NCBI GenBank assembly: GCA_937958735.1
Contig: CALGNG010000320.1
Span: 1 to 10,339 of the forward strand
DNA from: an uncultured Aquimarina sp.
GTDB taxonomy: Bacteria; Bacteroidota; Bacteroidia; Flavobacteriales; Flavobacteriaceae
Reading direction: 5' to 3'
Length of the DNA: 10,339 nt
Shown: positions 1 to 6,458 of the stretch, piece by piece
Layout: every line of letters begins with the position of its first letter
Numbering within the stretch: position 1 is the stretch's first letter
Notes under the pieces: model-generated
Seen by the model: only the letters and a program-made list of their open reading frames with translations
Told to the model about the DNA's origin: nothing
Database searches by the model: none
Program-made: the position numbers and the translations under genes

Positions 1-1
1 T

Positions 2-625
2 GGTATGGTAGACTTGCCTAGTGGTAAGATGAAGAGTAGAGAAGGAACGGTTGTGGATGCGGACGACCTTATTGATGAGATGAAAAATACTGCGGAGACC
101 ATTTCTGAAGAGTTAGGGAAATTAGAGGGGTATTCTAAAGAACAGAAACAAGAGGTGTATAAGACCATTGGTATGGGGGCTCTAAAGTATTTTATTTTAA
201 AGGTAGATCCTAAAAAACGTATTTTGTTTGATCCGCAAGCATCTATTGATTTTCAAGGAAATACAGGGCCTTTTATTCAATATACCTATGCGCGTATACA
301 GGCTATTGTTAGAAAGGCAGCACACGAGCAGTCTGCTATTATTGGAGGGATTGCTTTGCACGAGAAAGAGAAGGAGCTATTAAAGCAAATACAGTTATAT
401 CCAGAGGTAATCCAACAGGCGGCAAAACAGTATAGTCCTGCGTTAATTGCTAATTATACGTACGATTTGGTTAAGGAGTATAATTCTTTTTTCCAGAATG
501 TGTCTATTTTTGGTGCAGAGACAGAGGAGTTAATTTTGTTTAGAGCGCAGTTGTCGCAATGGGTAGGAACAATTATAGCTTCGGCTTTTGGGCTTTTGGG
601 GATTAATGTACCAGAGCGTATGTAG
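2..625 (+). CDS. argS: Arginyl-tRNA synthetase, C-terminal part (5' end outside window)
   Basis: Class I aminoacyl-tRNA synthetase that charges tRNA-Arg with arginine in the cytoplasm (EC 6.1.1.19). The frame is open from base 2, so this is the last 207 residues of a protein usually close to 590 residues; the ATG at base 5 is internal. The first residues contain the KMSKS-loop equivalent, GKMKSREGTVVDADDLIDEM, a form familiar from Bacteroidota ArgRS. The DALR anticodon-binding domain follows, from about YTYARIQAIVRKA (residues 98-110) to the C-terminal end GLLGINVPERM, which is the normal ending for this family. The gene stops at TAG 623-625 and is followed within 50 bp by a strong terminator. 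It faces the minus-strand genes convergently. Identity is secure; only the partial state is a limit. Confidence 0.96.
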   Translation, partial: GMVDLPSGKMKSREGTVVDADDLIDEMKNTAETISEELGKLEGYSKEQKQEVYKTIGMGALKYFILKVDPKKRILFDPQASIDFQGNTGPFIQYTYARIQAIVRKAAHEQSAIIGGIALHEKEKELLKQIQLYPEVIQQAAKQYSPALIANYTYDLVKEYNSFFQNVSIFGAETEELILFRAQLSQWVGTIIASAFGLLGINVPERM

Positions 626-673
626 TCTAAATAGATAGATTACCGGGCTTATTTATATATAGGTAGTCATAAC

Positions 674-719
674 AAAAAAAAGCGAAACACTAGTGTATTT
701 TAGTGTTTCGCTTTTTTTT
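674..719. terminator. Bidirectional intrinsic terminator between argS and the convergent envelope genes
   Basis: Perfect inverted repeat: bases 674-692 (eight A, then GCGAAACACTA) pair with 701-719 (TAGTGTTTCGC followed by T's), with an 8-base loop at 693-700. The hairpin has a T-run on the right for plus-strand transcripts and an A-run on the left that serves as the T-run for minus-strand transcripts. It lies 48 bp after the argS stop and 21 bp after the stop of the opposing gene, so it most likely ends both transcripts. Confidence 0.93.
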
Positions 720-740
720 TTGAATAGGAAGAGGGGATAA

Positions 741-2246
741 TTATTTCCCGTCGTAACCGTTTAGTTTTTTAGGTTTGGGGTCTTTTTTTGCTTTAGGCCC
801 CTCTACGCAGTTAAATTGTGCGGTTTCTTCTTTTTCTTTTTTAAGGTGGTCGTCTGGCGGTGTTTTATGAAAAATTGGAATTTTTAGTCCAAAATAAATA
901 TCAAATACCCGTGTTTTTTTGTCGAAAGTTCTACTAAAGAACCCCGAAGTTCCCACAAATACAGGCCCTAATCTACCTCCTAATCCTACTTGTAGGCCAC
1001 CGTATTGTGTGGCGGTTATAGGAGCAAAGGCGGTAAACCATTTGGTTTCGTATCTAGGGCTAACGGTAATTTGGTTAGCATAGCGGTTGGCTTCGGTAGC
1101 GTCTTTACCTATAAGAGATACTTGTGTGCTGGTGTTTAGAAATATTTTTTTGCTTAGGCGTAAGTCAAACTCGGCCCTTACACGGGTAGGTAAGCTGGCG
1201 CGTTTACTTTCTGTAGACGTATTGGGATCAAAAACCCTTTCTAGATCATTAGGTTCCGAAATGGTTAAAATAGAATCTCTAGGTATAGGGGTGGCGGCAA
1301 AGGTTTTTGTAAACTGACTTTTGTAATTAATAGCTCCAATGTCTAAAATGGAGAGTCCTACTTTATATTTATAGGTGGTTTTATGTCTAATTCTTTTTTG
1401 CTCTTTTATATTATCTCTAGAAATATTACTGCGATGTTTGGGACGGTATTCGTAGACTACTCCAACGTCTACACCAATCCCTCTACCGTCGTTTTCAAAA
1501 AGTTTTATATCGTCTCCGCTTCCAATTTGTCCATTTCCATTTTCGTCAAAGTTGTCACTAAAACCGTATTTTACTTGCCCACTAAGAAATAGATTTTCTG
1601 GAGTATCTCTGTTAAAAAAGACTACACCATCGCTTACGTCTATATTAGCGGCCCCTATACCACGTAAGTACTTTAGAGAAATTCCTCCTTTTAGAAATTC
1701 TGCACGGTCGTTTTTTAAGACTCTTGCATAGGTAAGTCCTACTTCTATAAAATTACTAGTTAATCCTGTTAGATTAATATCTGCTTGTCTACTAGATCGT
1801 AAATTATCTGTGGTAAGACCATCGTCAAAAAAGTCTATAATTTCCCCATCTATATTATTAATATTAGCAAAACCCCTAAGGCGGGTAGTAAGTCCAATAG
1901 CGTGTTTTGGGTTTAAGGTAATAAGTGCCGAAGGTCCTAATACATCTACATTTAAAACAGCATTGTTTTTACGGTTTAGCCCTAAAGTTGTAATATCTCT
2001 GTCGGATTCAAAAGAATCGTTTTTGGTAATTAATTTCCAATAATCTACTTCTATATAATTGTTACTGGTAAAAATACTTCCAGAAAATAGATTGATATCT
2101 ATTTTGGTACGGGAGTCGGCAATATTAGCGGGATTAAATAATGCCCCGTGTATACCGTTAAAGTTATCGGCATCGAAACCTATATAGGATTGTGAAAACA
2201 GACCTATGGAGGTGAAGAAAATAAAAATATTTATAATTCTGAGCAT
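741..2246 (-). CDS. DUF5723-like outer-membrane β-barrel protein
   Basis: Exported protein of 501 residues that resembles the DUF5723 family of Bacteroidota, predicted outer-membrane β-barrels of unknown function. The family-like signature sits just after the signal peptide: SYIGFDADNFNGIHGALFNP and NIADSRTKIDINLFS (about residues 20-54). The rest alternates short amphipathic strands with polar turns. I chose the ATG at 2246 because it gives a clean signal peptide (MLRIINIFIFFTSIGLFSQS); an in-frame TTG at 2267 would add MEFIYCR and spoil it. Residues 234-246 form an Asp/Asn/Gly loop (DENGNGQIGSGDD) resembling a calcium-binding loop. The C-terminus is a Lys/Pro-rich polar tail. It is the last gene of the four-gene envelope cluster, 97 bp after the DUF3179 gene, with no terminator visible between them. 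The family call is from memory of the motif; the role is unknown. Confidence 0.8.
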   Translation of the reverse strand: MLRIINIFIFFTSIGLFSQSYIGFDADNFNGIHGALFNPANIADSRTKIDINLFSGSIFTSNNYIEVDYWKLITKNDSFESDRDITTLGLNRKNNAVLNVDVLGPSALITLNPKHAIGLTTRLRGFANINNIDGEIIDFFDDGLTTDNLRSSRQADINLTGLTSNFIEVGLTYARVLKNDRAEFLKGGISLKYLRGIGAANIDVSDGVVFFNRDTPENLFLSGQVKYGFSDNFDENGNGQIGSGDDIKLFENDGRGIGVDVGVVYEYRPKHRSNISRDNIKEQKRIRHKTTYKYKVGLSILDIGAINYKSQFTKTFAATPIPRDSILTISEPNDLERVFDPNTSTESKRASLPTRVRAEFDLRLSKKIFLNTSTQVSLIGKDATEANRYANQITVSPRYETKWFTAFAPITATQYGGLQVGLGGRLGPVFVGTSGFFSRTFDKKTRVFDIYFGLKIPIFHKTPPDDHLKKEKEETAQFNCVEGPKAKKDPKPKKLNGYDGK

Positions 2247-2343
2247 ACGGCAATATATAAATTCCAATACTAATACTAAAGAAGATTAGTTTGATTTATT
2301 GTTCTATTGCTGTTTTTATTATTGTTTTTCCTACAATTGGCTT

Positions 2344-3735
2344 TTATTTTATTAATCTGGCCTTTGGAAATACGGATTGGAATCCAAACCAAAAGGCGCT
2401 ATAAGTGTGTAAACGGGGTAGTTTTTGTTGGTTTTTGGTATTTAGAAGACTGTTTTCTAGTACTTGCCAAGTATTTCCGTTTTTATCGATTATTATTTTA
2501 GAGCCGTCGTAATTTTTAAAGGCGATATTTTGATTATAAAAAGCTCTATGGGCACCGCTAGTGTCGGTAAGTACGATAAAGGATTTGTCTTTAGTACTAT
2601 TAGTATATAGAGGGTTTTGTTTTAAAAAACGGGAGCTTATGGCTAAGGTTTCTTCTGGTGTTCTTAGGACTAAAACCTCGTCTTTGTTTTTTAGCTTTTT
2701 GTTTACTTTGGGTACATTAAACATTAACTCGTCTGTAGCAAAATAATTTTTATAGGCAATACCCTCGTCGTAATTTCTGCGGTGTCCAGTGGTTAAGGAA
2801 AGTACTTTGGTGTTGGGGTGTCTTTGTTTCCACTCTCCCCAAGTAGTAGTTACGACACTTAGAAAGTCTAGCTCTATATCTTTGCTCACTAAAGGTCCTA
2901 AAATAGGTTTTCCTAATGCAGTGCTCCAAAGACTTTGTGTGGCTTTGTCGTACATCATTTTATTAGAGCGGTATAGAAAGCCACTAGTGCCTAATTGGTG
3001 TTTTATGCCTTTATGTTCTGTTTGGTATAAAATTACGGTACCGCATAGGGTGCAATAGACTCCAGCAAGGTCTACACCGCCTACAGTGTCGGTAAACATT
3101 TCGTGCCATGCCAAAATGCGTTTGGGGTAGGCGCGGACATCTCCATTTACTTCGATACCAAATACAATATTAGAGTCGTCCAAATAAGTGGCTATACTGG
3201 CATCTACCATTTGTGGGTTTCTAAGTGGAGGTATACCATCTTGTACTACGCCTCCCCAACGCACTTCGTCTAACCTAATAATAGATTGCTTTTCTCGATT
3301 AGCAAAATAGGTGTAAAATTTAATATCTATAAGTTGGTGTATTGCGGCTTTAAATTTATAGTAATCTTGTGTGTAGGTTTGTGGTTTGTTCCATAGATAT
3401 TCGTACCATTTGTTAAAATTGTAACTGTAGTCTTTACCTGTTTTTTGTTTTAAAACTTGAAGAAGTAGGTAAGATTGCTCTGCGTTGTTGTTAAAATAAA
3501 TGGTTTCTAAGGCCAAAATCTCGAAACTTTCTTTCCAGTTGCCCTTGATGTATTGTAAAGAGGAACGGAGTAGTAAGGGGCTTTTACTTTTAAAAAAATC
3601 TATAAAGTACAGGTAATCTGCCTTTACAGTGGTGCTAGATTTATTAGGGGTATAATTGGCATAAGGTGTCTTAGCACAAATTTGCAGATAACAGGTAAAT
3701 AGTAGGAGTAATAAAACAAAAAACGCTTTCTTCAT
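2344..3735 (-). CDS. DUF3179 domain-containing exported protein
   Basis: Protein of 463 residues with an N-terminal signal peptide (MKKAFFVLLLLLFTCYLQIC, cleaved near residues 21-22) and a DUF3179 domain over roughly residues 150-463. Family hallmarks visible: RAYPKRILAWHEMFTD (201-216), the CxxC motif in VYCTLCGTVILY (226-237), TSGFLYRSNKMMYDKATQSL (250-269) followed by W270, TTWGEWKQRHPNTKVLS (297-313), and the closing LHTYSAFWFGFQSVFP (442-457). His211, His246, Cys228, Cys231 and His443 could bind a metal or take part in thiol chemistry, but that is inference; the family has no established function. Residues 22-140 are a helical N-terminal extension. The gene begins 37 bp after the upstream Gly-rich barrel gene and is followed by the DUF5723-like gene, which fits a shared transcript of periplasmic or envelope proteins. 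The family assignment is firm. Confidence 0.92.
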   Translation of the reverse strand: MKKAFFVLLLLLFTCYLQICAKTPYANYTPNKSSTTVKADYLYFIDFFKSKSPLLLRSSLQYIKGNWKESFEILALETIYFNNNAEQSYLLLQVLKQKTGKDYSYNFNKWYEYLWNKPQTYTQDYYKFKAAIHQLIDIKFYTYFANREKQSIIRLDEVRWGGVVQDGIPPLRNPQMVDASIATYLDDSNIVFGIEVNGDVRAYPKRILAWHEMFTDTVGGVDLAGVYCTLCGTVILYQTEHKGIKHQLGTSGFLYRSNKMMYDKATQSLWSTALGKPILGPLVSKDIELDFLSVVTTTWGEWKQRHPNTKVLSLTTGHRRNYDEGIAYKNYFATDELMFNVPKVNKKLKNKDEVLVLRTPEETLAISSRFLKQNPLYTNSTKDKSFIVLTDTSGAHRAFYNQNIAFKNYDGSKIIIDKNGNTWQVLENSLLNTKNQQKLPRLHTYSAFWFGFQSVFPKARLIK

Positions 3736-3772
3736 AAAGAGTCCGTCGTATTTTTTTGAAAGAATTACGGGC

Positions 3773-5308
3773 TTATTGTTTTCGTTTTTTTAAAAGTTGA
3801 GTTAAATAGATTTTAAGTCCTAGGTCTAAATGTAAAGGGTCAAAATTACCTTTTAAGGGTTGGTATTTTCCGAAATTTGCAAATAGAGCGCTGTTTTTTC
3901 CTAGTTTTCGTTGGATACCAGTACTGTACTGAAAAATAAGTCCGCTACCAATATCTATACCACCACCACCAGCGGCTCCAAACTGTGCTTTAAGGTTAAG
4001 ATCTAGGAAATGGTTAAAAATAGGCTGGTGATAAGCCACTCCAACAAGACCTTCTGCGTAAGCACCATAATCGCCCTCGTATGCCCAGACAGTAGCACCG
4101 TTAATACTTAGTTTAGGGGTAATAAATTTTTCGGCTTCGAAACCTATTAGATTAAAAGCACTATTGTAAGGCCTCCCTCCTTTGTCGGTAGCGTTAGGGG
4201 AAAAATAGGTCCTGTTAAACACCGAGAAAGAGAGTTGGTTTTCGAAAAGCCCTTTTTTAGGAACAGTAAAGGTGTTTTGGTTTTTAGGTATTTTGGTAAA
4301 GAGTTGTTCTAAGGATTTTCCAAAGGTAATTTCTATATGTTTGGTGTCTAAATTTCCCCACGGAGCAAAGGTTTTTCCGTACATAATTTTTAGGTAATTT
4401 CCTTTTCGTTTAAGGGCTATCCCAGCTTCGGTTTGCATGGTAGCTCCCCCGCCAGATAATATGCCCCCGCCACCACTAGGTCCTATTAGTACGCGACTTT
4501 CTAGGTTTAAGATGTTGGGTAATACGGGTAGTTTACCTCCTGCGCCTAGTAAGATAGACATATAGCCATCGCCACCACCGTCTAGGGCACCATTAATTTT
4601 AAATATGGCATAGCCGTATTTAGAAAAATCTCTTTCTACTTGGATTCCTACTAATTTTATTTTTCTCCCTATACTGCTTCCGCTTTCAAAGGAGTTTTCT
4701 TTAAAAGAGGAATATTGTGTGCCAGTAAGTCCCATTCGTAATTTTCTAAACGCTAGTTGGCTTGCAAAGGTGCTACTAGAGGCTTTTTTTATAGATTTAA
4801 GAAAGGAGGTGCCATTTAAGGTAAGTCCAAAATTAAATTGATTTCCTGTTATAGAGCCAGTTGGAAAATCCAAGTAAGAGTATCCAATGCGTATACCTAC
4901 AGGGCCTATTCTTTTTTCTAAAGTAACGTAAGGGCGTACTATAAGTCCCCCGCCATCGTCTGCAGCACCGCCACCGCCACCGCCGACAAAGCCGCCAATT
5001 TCTGCAAATAAATTTTGTTGAGGTAATATAGCGTATTGGTAGGCTGTAGAAATACCAAGGGTAATTAATCCTGGTCGGTTTCCTGCTACGGCAGAGTAGG
5101 AGTTAATACCTAAATATAGAGAGGATCTGTTTTGTTGTAGGACCTTAAACTCGTAACCAATGCCTACAAAGCCCAAATCGGAATCGGAGGACATTTTTAT
5201 TGTTTCGTAGGACAGCTGTAATCTGTTAGGGATAGCATTAACGGTATGGTTTTGGGCAAAGCTGTTTACTATGGTAAAGAAAACAAGTAAGGTAAGGCGG
5301 TAAAGCAT
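3773..5308 (-). CDS. Glycine-rich exported β-barrel-like protein made of three repeated modules
   Basis: A 511-residue protein that I do not recognise as a named family. It has a signal peptide (MLYRLTLLVFFTIVNSFAQN). The rest consists of alternating hydrophobic/polar strands typical of an outer-membrane β-barrel, and the chain ends in a strand plus a basic tail (LKIYLTQLLKKRKQ). Three copies of one module can be aligned by eye: about 28-172, 186-336 and 358-505. Each starts with an L-x-G-[IF]-x-x-E strand region, carries a Gly-rich loop (GGFVGGGGGGAADDGGG at 105-121; IGPSGGGGILSGGG at 275-288; FGAAGGGGIDIGSG at 443-456), then a YGK/FGK motif or its equivalent, and closes with a 'GN-x-D-x-x-H' strand in copies two and three (GNLDTKHIEITFGKSL; GNFDPLHLDLGLKIYL), replaced by GNQFNFGLTL in copy one. 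Upstream, 41 bp away, is a small barrel gene; downstream, 37 bp away, is the DUF3179 gene. Envelope location is likely; the function is unknown. Confidence 0.8.
   Translation of the reverse strand: MLYRLTLLVFFTIVNSFAQNHTVNAIPNRLQLSYETIKMSSDSDLGFVGIGYEFKVLQQNRSSLYLGINSYSAVAGNRPGLITLGISTAYQYAILPQQNLFAEIGGFVGGGGGGAADDGGGLIVRPYVTLEKRIGPVGIRIGYSYLDFPTGSITGNQFNFGLTLNGTSFLKSIKKASSSTFASQLAFRKLRMGLTGTQYSSFKENSFESGSSIGRKIKLVGIQVERDFSKYGYAIFKINGALDGGGDGYMSILLGAGGKLPVLPNILNLESRVLIGPSGGGGILSGGGATMQTEAGIALKRKGNYLKIMYGKTFAPWGNLDTKHIEITFGKSLEQLFTKIPKNQNTFTVPKKGLFENQLSFSVFNRTYFSPNATDKGGRPYNSAFNLIGFEAEKFITPKLSINGATVWAYEGDYGAYAEGLVGVAYHQPIFNHFLDLNLKAQFGAAGGGGIDIGSGLIFQYSTGIQRKLGKNSALFANFGKYQPLKGNFDPLHLDLGLKIYLTQLLKKRKQ
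3794..5227 (-). repeat. Three tandem copies of a ~145-residue glycine-loop module inside the barrel gene
   Basis: Copies map approximately to 5227-4793, 4753-4301 and 4237-3794 (minus strand). They are diverged at the amino-acid level and recognisable mainly by the order of motifs: the first strand pair, the long Gly/Ala loop, a GK-containing strand, the GN(x)D turn and the final strand. Copies two and three are most alike. The spacers between copies are short and polar (about 13 and 21 residues). Boundaries were drawn by eye and could shift by several residues. Confidence 0.55.
4967..4984. repeat. Hexamer microsatellite, ACCGCC x3, within the Gly-rich loop
   Basis: Three perfect tandem copies of ACCGCC (GGCGGT on the coding strand) encode most of the six-glycine run in module one of the barrel protein. 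This is a strikingly GC-rich patch in AT-rich DNA. Because the unit is 6 bp, slippage would change the glycine count by two without shifting the frame. Confidence 0.7.
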
Positions 5309-5349
5309 TATTAGAATTTGCGTTTAAATGTAAAAATTATAATTAGTAT

Positions 5350-5904
5350 TTACAAGGTATATCGTACGCCATATATAATTATTCGAGGAGCAATACTACT
5401 GTGTATACTCCATTTTTTATAGACACGGTAATCCAGTTCAAAACCGGTAACAGGATTAATATCGCCTTTTATTAAAAAAGTATCTCTAAGGGGGATTCCT
5501 TCTGTATTACGAAGTTTTCCGCCATAACCATACATAATACCTAAGCCAAAATTAACAGAAAAGCGTTTGGTAAAATTCCAAGCCCTTTTGTAGAATAAAG
5601 CAACTACAGGTTCTGCAAACGAATTCTGAAATACCGCTAGTTCTATGCTTTTGTAATTTGCTGCAAAATAAAGTGCTTCGTGTAGGCCATTAATGGTACT
5701 TCGTTTGCTGGTTCCATGTTTGTCAAAATCGGTATGGAGACCTATAGGCATTGCTGTAATAGAGCTTTGTAAGGGATCTCCCCATAGTTTTTTAAGAAAA
5801 CTTTTTTTTTCTTTTTTAGTGGTAGTTGTATTGTTTGGATGTTCTTGTTGTGCCACTGCATTTAAATAGCAAAAAGCAAAAATTAGGATAAGCCTTAGCT
5901 TCAT
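5350..5904 (-). CDS. Small exported β-barrel-like protein with weak PagP-like features
   Basis: A 184-residue protein with a signal peptide (MKLRLILIFAFCYLNAVAQQ), a polar Thr/Lys linker (residues 24-40), then about eight alternating strands to the C-terminus (IIIYGVRYTL). I do not recognise an assigned family. The size, the short amphipathic start (FLKKLWGDPLQSS) and the order of motifs recall the lipid A palmitoyltransferase PagP. GLHTDFDKHG (55-64) can be laid over PagP's WHARF segment with its catalytic His, and VFQNSF (91-96) over PagP's FKDSW segment with its catalytic Asp and Ser; here the residues would be His57, Asn94 and Ser95. The Asp-to-Asn change would be expected to weaken or alter catalysis, so this could be a distant or non-enzymatic relative, or chance. 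It is the first gene of the envelope cluster, 41 bp before the Gly-rich barrel gene. No TAnnTTTG promoter box was found directly upstream. Confidence 0.7.
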   Translation of the reverse strand: MKLRLILIFAFCYLNAVAQQEHPNNTTTTKKEKKSFLKKLWGDPLQSSITAMPIGLHTDFDKHGTSKRSTINGLHEALYFAANYKSIELAVFQNSFAEPVVALFYKRAWNFTKRFSVNFGLGIMYGYGGKLRNTEGIPLRDTFLIKGDINPVTGFELDYRVYKKWSIHSSIAPRIIIYGVRYTL

Positions 5905-6402
5905 TATAGTGAGTTTTGTTTGTGTTGATAAATTTTGTTATTCTTTATTAGGGATTAGAATTTCTTGTTTTTTGCAGTAACACTAATTGGTTTTTATTTT
6001 TTCCTAGCACTACTAGTATAATAAATAGGATATTGTTAGCATTGGTAGTAATTCTAGTCTGTAATAAAGGTTCTATTGTATAGTTAAATATGATTTTAAT
6101 TTGCAATATATTGTAAAAAAGATAAATAGACTTTAATTCGGTTTTATTTTCAAAAAAAAATATGATTATAATGAAAAAATAGAGTCGTGATAAGAAATTA
6201 TAATAGTTTACTGTATTAAGCAGTAGTTTTAGAGGAGGCTTTGTGAGGGGCTAGTATAAAATTTAGAGATTAATTCAAAGATGTTTTTAGATGTATGTGA
6301 CGGAAATAGAATAGGTTTTTTATGGGTTATAAAAAATTAAGTGTAGGAGCGTGAAATAATTAATAAATTCTAGTTGACTTGTATTTAAGGTTTGTTATTA
6401 AT
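5905..6402. other. AT-rich intergenic stretch without a supported gene
   Basis: About 500 bp between the start of the four-gene cluster and the terminator of the LRR lipoprotein gene. Base composition is clearly more AT-rich than the flanking genes. I found no tRNA, no strong hairpin and no exact TAnnTTTG box. It must contain the promoter of the envelope cluster unless that reads in from upstream, but none could be pinned down. The only structure that stands out is a 100-codon stop-free frame, listed separately. Confidence 0.6.
5948..6250 (-). other. 100-codon stop-free frame lacking an ATG; possible gene remnant
   Basis: On the minus strand the frame is open from the codon after TAG (6251-6253) to TAA (5948-5950). 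In DNA this AT-rich a 100-codon open frame is longer than expected by chance. The translation has two hydrophobic stretches (LYFFIIIIFFF and NNILFIILVVLG) and ends KNQLVLLQKTRNSNP. There is no in-frame ATG; a TTG near 6104 would give only about 52 residues. It resembles no family I know and may simply reflect Ile/Phe/Leu codons from AT-rich DNA. It points toward the envelope cluster and ends 43 bp before it. Confidence 0.2.
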
Positions 6403-6437
6403 AAAAAAAAGCCATTTCGAATTAACGAAATGGCTTT
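6403..6437 (-). terminator. Intrinsic terminator of the LRR lipoprotein gene
   Basis: GCCATTTCG (6411-6419) pairs perfectly with CGAAATGGC (6426-6434) around a 6-base loop, with further A:T pairs outside. The run of eight A at 6403-6410 becomes a U-run on minus-strand RNA. It lies 21 bp beyond the stop codon at 6459. Confidence 0.9.
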
Positions 6438-6458
6438 ATATAGTTCTGCTTTTAGGGA

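Noticed and set aside
2247..2267. In-frame TTG start adding seven residues to the DUF5723-like protein
   Set aside because: The extension MEFIYCR places a polar/charged stretch before the signal peptide; the ATG at 2246 gives a normal signal peptide.
4321..5000. Clusters of GGC/GGT-rich motifs as a possible CRISPR or DNA repeat array
   Set aside because: Apart from the short hexamer run, the copies differ at the DNA level and are explained by glycine-rich coding sequence.
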